From NCBI GenBank assembly GCA_025210735.1, contig JAOARD010000001.1, positions 1 through 64,000 on the forward strand: DNA of 64,000 bases, written 5' to 3'. Both the position numbers and the translations under genes were made by a program. The DNA is from Bacteroidales bacterium (lineage in GTDB: Bacteria > Bacteroidota > Bacteroidia > Bacteroidales > UBA6680). Of the stretch, positions 54,701 through 62,869 are shown one piece after another. Numbering within the stretch: the stretch's first letter is position 1; each line of letters opens with the position of its first letter. The notes under the pieces were generated by a model. The model was not told the DNA's origin. It searched no databases and saw nothing but the letters and a program-made list of their open reading frames with translations.

Positions 54701-56398
54701 ATGAGAAAAGTATTATTAGGAATATGTTCTGTTTTGCTAATTGTTTCGTGTACTACTACAAAGAGTGTAGAGACAGAATCTTTTGATAAGCAGAATCAGG
54801 AGAACTACAAATATGCATTTAATGAGGCATTACGCTTTAAGTTGCAAGGTAATACTCGTGGAGCAGCAAAGATGTTTACACAGAGTATTGCATATAATCC
54901 GGAAGCTGATGCGGCTTATTATGAGTTAGCAAAGATATATCTGGGAATAAAAGATATAAAAACAGCTTATAATTTTGCACAAAAGGCCTATAATCTTTCA
55001 AAAGGGAATGAGTGGTACTGTCTGTTATACGGACAAACAGCAAAGGCTCTTAATAAGGTTGATACAGCAATAATAGCTTATAAACAACTAAATAAAATTA
55101 AGCCCGGAAATATTAATTATTCGTACGGATTAGGTGTGTTATTATTGCAGAATAATCAACCAAAGGAATCGCTTGAGGTATTTAAAACTATAGCTGCAAA
55201 GCATCCAGATAATGAGCAGATTAATCAGATTGTACTGGATCTTGTATTAGAGAGCAAAGATACTGAGGAGTATGCAAAGCTTATTGATGCTTATATTAAG
55301 AGAGATCCTTCTAACCCAAAGTATCTTATTCTTAAGGGTGAGTTTCTTATGCGTAATAATAAGCTAAAAGAGGCCGATGTGGTATATAATAAGGTTATTA
55401 GTGAGAACCCTGACTATGTACCTGCAAAGTTATCGTATCTTGATCTGTTATTGAAGACAGATGAGGTAAATAAGGTTTATAATATAGCAAACGATATTGT
55501 TGTAAATAAGAGCGTAGGTATCGACAGTAAATCGAGATTGATGTATGGTATTGTCTTTAAAGACTCTGTTTTTACTGATTCAGTAAAGATTACTAAGATG
55601 ATAGGTAGTCTTAAGGAACAGTATCCTGATGATTCTCGTGTATATGATATTAGTTCTATATTCTATATAAAAAAGGATGCATATGATATTGCCTTAAAGG
55701 ATCTTGATATGATTCTTAAGCTTGAGCCAAATAATGTTCAGGTACTTGCTCGTATTATAAAGATATATGAGTTTAACAGCAACTGGGCTATGATAAAGAA
55801 GTATGGTGATATTGCTTTAGGGCGTAAGATTATAAACCCTGAAATACTATTCTCTTTAGCCATAGCTGAATCATTTATGGGAAATGATAAAAAAGCTGTA
55901 GAACACCTTGAAAAGTTCCTTACATATGATGATCTTCCACGTGGAACAGTGATAACTGCTAATATGTTTTTGGGTGATATATACCATAAACTTGGCAATA
56001 GAGAATCATCTTATCTGCATTATGAGGTTGTACTGAAATACGATCCGACCAATATATATGTACTTAATAATTATAGTTACTACATATCTGTAAAGGGTGG
56101 TGATCTGAATAAGGCTGAGCGTATGAGTAGAATTACAATTGAAGCTGAGCCACAAAATCCTACATATCTTGATACATATGCCTGGATTCTTTATAAGAAG
56201 GAAGATTTTAAAGGTGCTCTTAAGTATATGAAACAAGCTATTGATTTTAGTGAGGAACCTAGTAAGGAGTTGTTTTTTCACTACGGAGTTATACTTGGTG
56301 CTAATAAACAATATATTGAGGCTTTAAAGTATCTTAACAAAGCAAAGGAGTTAGGAAAAAAAGATGTTGAGGAGTATTTGTTAAAGTTTACTAAATGA
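54701..56398 (+). CDS. TPR-repeat lipoprotein
   Basis: A 565-aa predicted lipoprotein. Signal MRKVLLGICSVLLIVSC with lipobox Cys17. About twelve tetratricopeptide repeats fill the mature protein (ADAAYYELAKIYLGI, YSYGLGVLLLQNNQPKESLEVF, YHKLGNRESSYLHYEVVLKYDPT). It overlaps the start of the DUF4292 gene by 4 bp (ATGA). Such proteins usually scaffold envelope assembly; a link to cell-wall or LPS export is suggested by its neighbours. Confidence 0.9.
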   Translation: MRKVLLGICSVLLIVSCTTTKSVETESFDKQNQENYKYAFNEALRFKLQGNTRGAAKMFTQSIAYNPEADAAYYELAKIYLGIKDIKTAYNFAQKAYNLSKGNEWYCLLYGQTAKALNKVDTAIIAYKQLNKIKPGNINYSYGLGVLLLQNNQPKESLEVFKTIAAKHPDNEQINQIVLDLVLESKDTEEYAKLIDAYIKRDPSNPKYLILKGEFLMRNNKLKEADVVYNKVISENPDYVPAKLSYLDLLLKTDEVNKVYNIANDIVVNKSVGIDSKSRLMYGIVFKDSVFTDSVKITKMIGSLKEQYPDDSRVYDISSIFYIKKDAYDIALKDLDMILKLEPNNVQVLARIIKIYEFNSNWAMIKKYGDIALGRKIINPEILFSLAIAESFMGNDKKAVEHLEKFLTYDDLPRGTVITANMFLGDIYHKLGNRESSYLHYEVVLKYDPTNIYVLNNYSYYISVKGGDLNKAERMSRITIEAEPQNPTYLDTYAWILYKKEDFKGALKYMKQAIDFSEEPSKELFFHYGVILGANKQYIEALKYLNKAKELGKKDVEEYLLKFTK

Positions 56399-57228
56399 GA
56401 CTAGTTTTTGGTGGTTTAATACTTGTTTTTGTACTTGTTGGGTGTAAGACGTCAAGAGTTGCTAAAACAAGCGTTAAACCGGAAATAAAGAGGATAAAGG
56501 CAAAGAGAGTAATAGCAAAATCGTTTAGGAACGATACTGATTTTGATTTTCTGAATCTGAATAAGGTTACCTATAAGGTTAAAATTGGCGATGAATCTCA
56601 GAGAACACTCAGGGGGAATCTTAAGCTTGTTAAAGATAGTCTTATAATTGGATCTATGCAGGTTGGTCTTGGTATAGAGGTTGCGCGATTCTATGCTGAT
56701 TTTGACTCTATTATTGTTGTAAACAAACTTAAAAAAGAGGTTATCTCTTTTTCGTATGATGATCTGATAGATAGACTTGCTGTTAGACTTAGTTTCTTAG
56801 ATCTTCAGGATATTATATGTAATGATCTGTTTGTATACAGGTATAAGATGATGAGAAGACCTTTTAATAATGCTAAGATTGATTATAGCGAATCTTATTC
56901 TATTGAAAGAGTAATCTATGATTATTTTGTTAAAGCTGAAGAAGCTTTCTTTAGAGATATTAGGAGATCTGAGATTAAGCAAAATTTTGTAATAAGCAGC
57001 GATTTCAGAACCATAAAGAATAGTTTATCTATGCCATCGGAGAGCAGTAGTGTTGAGTTGATATATCGTTTGGTTGATGACTCTATGATGCGCTATGATA
57101 AATTGGACATAAAATTGGGTAACAATAAATTTAAAGGTGATATCTCATTTAAGATAAATTCTGTTAGTGATGAATACCCCCGAATGAGATTTAAAATACC
57201 TAAAAAATATAAACGCATAGAATTCTGA
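56395..57228 (+). CDS. DUF4292 lipoprotein
   Basis: A 277-aa predicted lipoprotein. Signal MRLVFGGLILVFVLVGC with lipobox Cys17. The body has the DUF4292 core (LNKVTYKVKIGDESQRTLRGNLKLVKDSLIIGSMQVGLGIEVARFYADFDSIIVVNKL). The fold is probably LolB/LolA-like, a possible lipid or lipoprotein carrier. It overlaps both neighbours (ATGA and TGATG), so it is translationally coupled with the TPR and EnvC genes. Confidence 0.88.
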   Translation: MRLVFGGLILVFVLVGCKTSRVAKTSVKPEIKRIKAKRVIAKSFRNDTDFDFLNLNKVTYKVKIGDESQRTLRGNLKLVKDSLIIGSMQVGLGIEVARFYADFDSIIVVNKLKKEVISFSYDDLIDRLAVRLSFLDLQDIICNDLFVYRYKMMRRPFNNAKIDYSESYSIERVIYDYFVKAEEAFFRDIRRSEIKQNFVISSDFRTIKNSLSMPSESSSVELIYRLVDDSMMRYDKLDIKLGNNKFKGDISFKINSVSDEYPRMRFKIPKKYKRIEF

Positions 57229-58418
57229 TGAAAGTTATAAAACCTCTCCTCCTGTTTTTGTTAATAACTGTTTTTTCTACCATTTCTGCACAGAATAGTA
57301 AAAAATCTGTACAGAAAAAACTGATGGATATTAAACTCGAAATTAACTATACTCAGAAGTTAATAGAGGAGACAAAATCGAATAGGAGTGAGGTTACGAG
57401 TTTGCTGGTTTTGCTTGATAAACAGCTGCGTTTGCGGAATTCATTAGTAACAGAGACGAAACAAGAGGTTGATGTTTTTGCTGGAAAAATTAAGAAGAAG
57501 AAGGTTGTTATAGCAGAGCTTAATGATGATATTAAGCGTCTGAGAAAAGAGTATTCTGATCTTATTAGATATAGTTATAAGAATAGGCAAAGCTATAATA
57601 CACTAATGTTCATTTTTGCATCAAAAGATTTTGATCAGGCATATAAGCGTCTGAAGTATATTACAAATATTATCGAATATCAGAGATCAAAATCTGATGA
57701 GTTAAAAGGTGCGTTAAAGAGTGTCTCTTTCGAGTTGGATAAACTTGAGGTGTTAAATGCTGAGAAAAAGAAATTATTAAATTCTCATAAATCGGAGTTG
57801 AGGAATCTGAATAGTCTGAAAGGTGAGAAACAGAAGCTTCTGGTAAATCTTGAGAAAGATGAAAGGTCTCTGAAGAAGAAGTTAAAGAAGAAACAGAATG
57901 AACATAAATCGCTAACAAAAAGTCTTGAGAGGATAATCAGAAAAGAGCGTTTGGCAGCAAGATCAAAAGGTGATCCTCGTGAGCTTGCACTAATGTCAAA
58001 AGAATTTAAAAAATTAAAAGGAAAGTTACCATGGCCTGTTCGTAAAGGTGTTGTGGTCGAAAAGTTCGGTCAACACAGGCATTTAGTGTTAAAAAGGGTT
58101 GTTGTAAACAGGGATGATATACGTATTGCCGTTGCAAAAGATGCATCAGTTCGTGCAATTCATAGAGGATATGTCGCTAAAATTCAGTATATTCCCGGCG
58201 GAAATGTTGCTGTTATAATAAAGCACGGTGATTATTTTACTGTGTATGGCAATGTTGTAGATGTTTTGGTAAAGGAGGGCGATTATGTTGAAGTTAAAGA
58301 GATGATAGGCTCTGTATATTCAGGATCATCAGATGAAAGTTCAGTGATATCGTTGCGTATTATGGAGAAGAGTAAATGGGTTGATCCATTGAAATGGTTA
58401 GGAAATAGAAAAAAATGA
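57228..58418 (+). CDS. EnvC-like murein hydrolase activator with degenerate M23 domain
   Basis: A 396-aa exported protein. Signal peptide MKVIKPLLLFLLITVFSTISAQ. A long coiled coil (about 25-250, QKKLMDIKLEINYTQKLIEE... KKKLKKKQNEHKSLTKSL) precedes a LytM/M23 domain. The zinc-ligand residues (HxxxD and HxH) are replaced: the usual HxxxD is RHLVLKRVVVNRDDI and HSHL is YGNVV. It should therefore activate amidases rather than cut peptidoglycan itself, as EnvC does. It is the last gene of the translationally coupled unit. Confidence 0.9.
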   Translation: MKVIKPLLLFLLITVFSTISAQNSKKSVQKKLMDIKLEINYTQKLIEETKSNRSEVTSLLVLLDKQLRLRNSLVTETKQEVDVFAGKIKKKKVVIAELNDDIKRLRKEYSDLIRYSYKNRQSYNTLMFIFASKDFDQAYKRLKYITNIIEYQRSKSDELKGALKSVSFELDKLEVLNAEKKKLLNSHKSELRNLNSLKGEKQKLLVNLEKDERSLKKKLKKKQNEHKSLTKSLERIIRKERLAARSKGDPRELALMSKEFKKLKGKLPWPVRKGVVVEKFGQHRHLVLKRVVVNRDDIRIAVAKDASVRAIHRGYVAKIQYIPGGNVAVIIKHGDYFTVYGNVVDVLVKEGDYVEVKEMIGSVYSGSSDESSVISLRIMEKSKWVDPLKWLGNRKK

Positions 58419-58473
58419 GAATATAAAGAAACCTTATTTGTAATTAAACAGTATACCCAAATAAATGTTAGTT

Positions 58474-58872
58474 ATGGAAAAAAAGATTAAAATATCTTCT
58501 AAACCTGAAAATATAACATGTGTTGAGAGAATAGTAGATGAAATCTGCGAGGAGTGCAATATTGGAAAAGAGGTATATGGTAAGATACTAATGGCTACCA
58601 TTGAGGGAGTTAACAATTCAATATTTCACGGGAATAAGCTGGATGAACATAAAAGCGTAGTTGTTACAATTACATGCGACGACGATATGGTTGATATATC
58701 TATAGAGGATGAAGGAGATGGCTTTGATAAGTCTAAGGTTCCTGATCCAACCCTTCCTGATAATATTGAAGAGGATAGAGGCAGAGGGGTTTTTCTTATG
58801 GATAATTTGTCTGATGAAATTGAATATTTAAACAACGGGGCTAAAATTGATATGAAATTTAGAGTTAATTGA
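58474..58872 (+). CDS. RsbW/anti-sigma-like ATP-binding protein
   Basis: A 132-aa GHKL ATPase-fold protein of the RsbW/SpoIIAB type. The start is the ATG of MEKKIKISSKP. Motifs: N-box EGVNNSIFHGN, G1 DEGDGF and G2 RGRGVFLM. No kinase partner or sigma factor gene is nearby. It overlaps the ybeY start by one base (TGATG), so the two are translationally coupled. The conserved neighbourhood with ybeY and mnmG is usual in Bacteroidota. Confidence 0.88.
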   Translation: MEKKIKISSKPENITCVERIVDEICEECNIGKEVYGKILMATIEGVNNSIFHGNKLDEHKSVVVTITCDDDMVDISIEDEGDGFDKSKVPDPTLPDNIEEDRGRGVFLMDNLSDEIEYLNNGAKIDMKFRVN

Positions 58873-59279
58873 TGGAATATTTTTATGAAGACACCGATTT
58901 TGTATTGCAAGATGGTGAACGTATTGGAAATTGGATAGAAGAGACAATTCTTAATGAGAGTATGAAATTAGGAGATGTCTCTTTTATTTTTTGCTCAGAT
59001 GAGTATTTGTTACAAATGAATAAAGAGTATCTGGATCATGATTACTATACAGATGTAATTACATTTGATTATTGCGAAGGGGATATTGTTAGTGGCGATA
59101 TTTTTATTAGCGTTGATACTGTAAAGTCAAATTCTGAAAAATTTATAACTAACTTTGCATCTGAAATTAAACGAGTTATAATACATGGTGTTTTGCATCT
59201 TATCGGATATAAAGATAAATCTGATGAAGAGAGTAAAGAGATGCGTGCCAAAGAGGATTATTATTTGAGTCTATATTAG
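58872..59279 (+). CDS. ybeY: rRNA maturation factor / endoribonuclease YbeY
   Basis: A 135-aa metalloprotein needed for 16S rRNA 3'-end maturation and ribosome quality control. The metal motif is HGVLHLIGYKDKSDEESKEM; the usual third ligand (HGxLHLxGYDH) is Asp/Lys here, as in the Bacteroidota form. The ATG at 58872 overlaps the preceding stop codon. mnmG begins one base after its stop, so they are co-transcribed. Confidence 0.94.
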   Translation: MEYFYEDTDFVLQDGERIGNWIEETILNESMKLGDVSFIFCSDEYLLQMNKEYLDHDYYTDVITFDYCEGDIVSGDIFISVDTVKSNSEKFITNFASEIKRVIIHGVLHLIGYKDKSDEESKEMRAKEDYYLSLY

Positions 59280-59280
59280 A

Positions 59281-61152
59281 ATGGATAGATATGATGTGAT
59301 TGTTGTAGGTGGAGGACATGCTGGTAGCGAAGCTGCATACTCTGCTGCAACTATGGGGTGTAAAGTACTACTTGTAACAATGGATATAGGAAGGATTGCG
59401 CAGATGAGTTGTAATCCTGCTATTGGTGGAATTGCTAAAGGTCAGATTGTTAGGGAGATTGATGCTTTAGGTGGTATGACGGGAATTGTTACAGATACCA
59501 GTAGTATACAGTTTAGATTATTAAACAGATCAAAAGGGCCTGCAATGTGGAGTCCACGTTCGCAGTGCGACAGGAATATATTCAGTAATACCTGGCGTGA
59601 TATACTTGAGAAGAATGAGAATATTGATTTTTGGCAGGATAAAGTAGTACGCTTAATTGTTGAAAATGACACTGTTGTTGGAGTAGAGTGTGGTTATGGA
59701 CTTAAGTTTCATGCAAAAGCTGTTATTCTGACTACCGGAACCTTTGAGAATGGGCTAATGCATATTGGTTCATTACAGATTAAAGGGGGAAGGGTATCTG
59801 AGGGTACGTCTACAGGTATATCTCATCAGTTGAAAGAGCTTGGTTTTGAGGTTGGTAGAATGAAAACCGGAACTCCTGCTAGAATTGATGCCAGAAGTGT
59901 TGATTTTAGTGGGATGGTTAAACAGGGTGGTGATGATGAGTCAGAAGGATTCTCGTTCTATTCTGATATTAAGTATCCTGCTCTTAAGCAACGCGATTGC
60001 TATATTGCATATACAAATCCTGAAGTTCATGAGATACTTGCCTCTGCATTTGATCAGAGTCCTCTTTTTAATGGAACTATTAAGAGTATAGGTCCAAGAT
60101 ATTGCCCAAGTATTGAGGATAAGGTAGTTACATTCTCTGGAAAGGACAGACATCAACTGTTTCTTGAACCAGAGGGAGAAAATACTGTTGAGTACTATAT
60201 AAATGGGTTTTCAAGTAGTCTTCCGTTGGATATTCAGATTAAAGCACTCAGAAAGGTTAAGGGACTTGAAAATGTTAAGATATTCAGACCCGGATATGCG
60301 ATAGAATATGATTATTATCCTCCTACTCAGATAAAACATACGCTTGAAACAAAATTTGTTAACAATCTCTATTTTGCAGGACAAATTAATGGAACTACTG
60401 GTTATGAAGAAGCTGCTGCACAAGGATTAATGGCTGGTATTAATGCAGTTAGATCTATTAATGGTGAAGAGGAGTTTGTGTTGAGACGTGATCAGGCATA
60501 TATTGGTGTCTTAATTGATGATCTTGTTACAAAGGGTGTGGATGAGCCATACAGAATGTTTACCAGTAGGGCTGAATATCGTATTTTATTAAGACATGAT
60601 AATGCGGACACAAGACTTTCTGAATTAGGATTTAAGATTGGATTGTTATCTGAGGATAAATATAATAAGTGTATTGCAAAGCATGAGAGAATAGATAAAA
60701 CTGTTGAGTACTTTAATAAAAAGAATATTAAACCAGAAACAGCAAATCCTATACTTGAGAGCCTTGGAACTTCTCCTATTAAAGAGAGTAAAAAGATAGC
60801 TGATCTTATAGGACGTCCACAGGTCTCTATTAACAATATTATCTCATCTATTGATTTTGTTAAAAACTTTTGCGATTCAAACAAGGTGAATAAGGTAGAG
60901 GTTGAATCAGCGGAGATACTTACTAAATATAAAGGGTATATTACAAGGGAGCGTAATCTTGCCGACAAGATTGTAAGACTCGAAAATCTTAATATTCCTG
61001 ACAATATAAACTACGATCAGTTTGTTTCAATATCAACTGAGGGACGTCAAAAATTAGGTAAAATAAGACCTAAAACAATTGGACAGGCAAGTCGTATTAG
61101 CGGAATTAGCCCGTCTGATATCAGTGTTTTATTGGTGTTTTTAGGGAGGTAG
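59281..61152 (+). CDS. mnmG: tRNA uridine-5-carboxymethylaminomethyl modification enzyme MnmG
   Basis: A 623-aa FAD protein that, with MnmE, modifies U34 of certain tRNAs. The N-terminal dinucleotide-binding motif is VVGGGHAGSEAA (8-19). The CNPAIGG and GPAMWSPRSQCDR signatures and GTTGYEEAAAQGL are all present. The length is normal. Its stop codon overlaps the first parS-like site. In many bacteria mnmG is close to the replication origin. Confidence 0.97.
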   Translation: MDRYDVIVVGGGHAGSEAAYSAATMGCKVLLVTMDIGRIAQMSCNPAIGGIAKGQIVREIDALGGMTGIVTDTSSIQFRLLNRSKGPAMWSPRSQCDRNIFSNTWRDILEKNENIDFWQDKVVRLIVENDTVVGVECGYGLKFHAKAVILTTGTFENGLMHIGSLQIKGGRVSEGTSTGISHQLKELGFEVGRMKTGTPARIDARSVDFSGMVKQGGDDESEGFSFYSDIKYPALKQRDCYIAYTNPEVHEILASAFDQSPLFNGTIKSIGPRYCPSIEDKVVTFSGKDRHQLFLEPEGENTVEYYINGFSSSLPLDIQIKALRKVKGLENVKIFRPGYAIEYDYYPPTQIKHTLETKFVNNLYFAGQINGTTGYEEAAAQGLMAGINAVRSINGEEEFVLRRDQAYIGVLIDDLVTKGVDEPYRMFTSRAEYRILLRHDNADTRLSELGFKIGLLSEDKYNKCIAKHERIDKTVEYFNKKNIKPETANPILESLGTSPIKESKKIADLIGRPQVSINNIISSIDFVKNFCDSNKVNKVEVESAEILTKYKGYITRERNLADKIVRLENLNIPDNINYDQFVSISTEGRQKLGKIRPKTIGQASRISGISPSDISVLLVFLGR

Positions 61153-61166
61153 TTCCACGTGAAACA
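61151..61166. promoter_or_regulatory. parS-like site 1 at the mnmG stop codon
   Basis: AGTTCCACGTGAAACA matches the ParB/Spo0J consensus TGTTNCACGTGAAACA at 15 of 16 positions. It is nearly palindromic and overlaps the last two bases of the mnmG stop. Confidence 0.75.
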
Positions 61167-61172
61167 TACAGG

Positions 61173-61213
61173 ATAATCCATAAGAAAAGGCATTTTTCTT
61201 ATGGATTATTTAA
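61173..61213 (+). terminator. Strong terminator after mnmG
   Basis: A perfect 16-bp stem: ATAATCCATAAGAAAA (61173-61188) pairs with TTTTCTTATGGATTAT (61194-61209), loop GGCAT. Followed by TTAA. Confidence 0.8.
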
Positions 61214-61255
61214 TAAGCGGGTACTATCTGGTGTATAAAATTTAAATTTTTACAG

Positions 61256-62869
61256 ATGAAAATATCCGGAAATATCTATAGTTTTGAGCATAATTGCTTT
61301 CTAAAATCTGAAATTTTTATTGCTGACGGGGTGATAAAATCCATGGTTCCACGTGAAACAGTGCCTGATATTTGGGTTGTTCCTGGGTTTGTGGACGCTC
61401 ATGTTCATGTAGAAAGCTCCATGGTGTCGCCGGTGGAATATGCTCGTATTTCGTTGAAAAACGGTGTTCTTGGGGCTGTTTCTGACCCTCATGAAATAGC
61501 TAATGTTTGTGGTTTGAATGGGGTTCGGTACATGAAAATGTTAGCCGATCTTGTGCCTTTTTCTTTCGTTTTTGGTGCTCCCTCGTGTGTTCCGTCAACC
61601 GAATTTGATGGTTCTGGTTATAGTATAGATGCGTCTGATGTTGAAGTTTTACTTGAAGAAGGAGCTGTGTCTTTTATTGCAGAGGTAATGGATTATCCGG
61701 GTATTATTTCAGGTAAAAATAGGGTCTGTGATATTGTGAAGATAGGGAAGGAGCGAGGCTTGCCTGTTGATGGTCATGCTCCGGGATTATCGGGAGAAGA
61801 TCTGGAATTATACATTGAAACAGGGATTGGGACAGATCATGAATGTAGTAACGAAAATGAAGCAAGAGAGAAGTTGGCTCTTGGAATGAAGATACTAATA
61901 CGCGAAGGGAGTGCTGCAAAAGATTTTGAAGCGTTATTTGGTCTAGTGTCTGAATTTGTTGATGATGTTATGATCTGTACAGATGATACACATACAGATT
62001 ATCTTATAGATGGATGTTTGAAGAAGATCTTTTTACATGCTCGTAAGAAAGGTATATCATTCTCTGATCTTTTTAAGGTTATGTGCAAGAATCCGGTTGA
62101 ACATTATAATGTTAATCTGGGACTATTAAGAGAGGGTGATGATGCAGATTTTGTTGTTCTTAGTGATCTTGAAAGCTACGCTATTTCAGATGTTTTTTAT
62201 AAAGGAAATAGTGTTGTTGATTATAGATATACGAGAGATAAAATACCGATAATTAATAATTTCTTAGCATCAAATATATCTGAAGATGATATAAAGATAG
62301 AGTATACCGGCGAGAGGATAAAAGTTATAAAGTGTACTGATAAATCTCTGATTACCGAAAAGCTTTTAATAGAACCTGCGATAGACGGATCTCTAATAGT
62401 GCCGGATGTTGATAGAGATATTCTGAAGATTGTTGTGCTTAACAGGTATGGAAAAGCAAAACCTTCGGTTGGATTTATACATGGTTTTGGTCTTAATAAA
62501 GGAGCAATAGTTAGTACTGTTTCGCACGATTCACACAATATTGTTGCTATAGGAACAGATGACAAAAGCATTGTATCTGCTATTAATTCTATTGTAGAAA
62601 TACATGGTGGGATAGGGGTAATGTCTGATTCGAAATGTGAATTATTACCTCTGCCAATTGCCGGTTTAATGAGTGATGAACCTGCCGAGATAGTGAGAAA
62701 TAGATATGAATTTCTTGTTAAAAGTGTAGCAGAATCAGGATGCGAATTGGATTCTCCTTTTATGACAATGGCATTTATGTCGTTAATTGTTGTGCCATCA
62801 TTAAAGATATCTGACAGAGGTTTGTTTGATGTTGATGCATTTAAATTTGTGAATTTGTATGGTAGATGA
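61256..62869 (+). CDS. ade: Adenine deaminase
   Basis: A 537-aa amidohydrolase-fold enzyme that deaminates adenine to hypoxanthine in purine salvage. Metal motif VDAHVHVESSM is followed by VSDPHEIANVCG, the HAPG block (VDGHAPGLSGEDL) and TDHECS. The C-terminal domain includes FIHGFGLNKGAIVSTVSHDSHNI and GGIGVMSD. The second parS-like site is embedded in its coding region at codons for MVPRETV. The stop overlaps the uvrC start by 11 bp. Confidence 0.93.
   Translation: MKISGNIYSFEHNCFLKSEIFIADGVIKSMVPRETVPDIWVVPGFVDAHVHVESSMVSPVEYARISLKNGVLGAVSDPHEIANVCGLNGVRYMKMLADLVPFSFVFGAPSCVPSTEFDGSGYSIDASDVEVLLEEGAVSFIAEVMDYPGIISGKNRVCDIVKIGKERGLPVDGHAPGLSGEDLELYIETGIGTDHECSNENEAREKLALGMKILIREGSAAKDFEALFGLVSEFVDDVMICTDDTHTDYLIDGCLKKIFLHARKKGISFSDLFKVMCKNPVEHYNVNLGLLREGDDADFVVLSDLESYAISDVFYKGNSVVDYRYTRDKIPIINNFLASNISEDDIKIEYTGERIKVIKCTDKSLITEKLLIEPAIDGSLIVPDVDRDILKIVVLNRYGKAKPSVGFIHGFGLNKGAIVSTVSHDSHNIVAIGTDDKSIVSAINSIVEIHGGIGVMSDSKCELLPLPIAGLMSDEPAEIVRNRYEFLVKSVAESGCELDSPFMTMAFMSLIVVPSLKISDRGLFDVDAFKFVNLYGR
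61345..61360. promoter_or_regulatory. parS-like site 2 inside ade
   Basis: GGTTCCACGTGAAACA matches the parS consensus at 15 of 16 positions, 194 bp from site 1 and in the same orientation. It is compatible with the coding sequence of ade. Confidence 0.75.
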
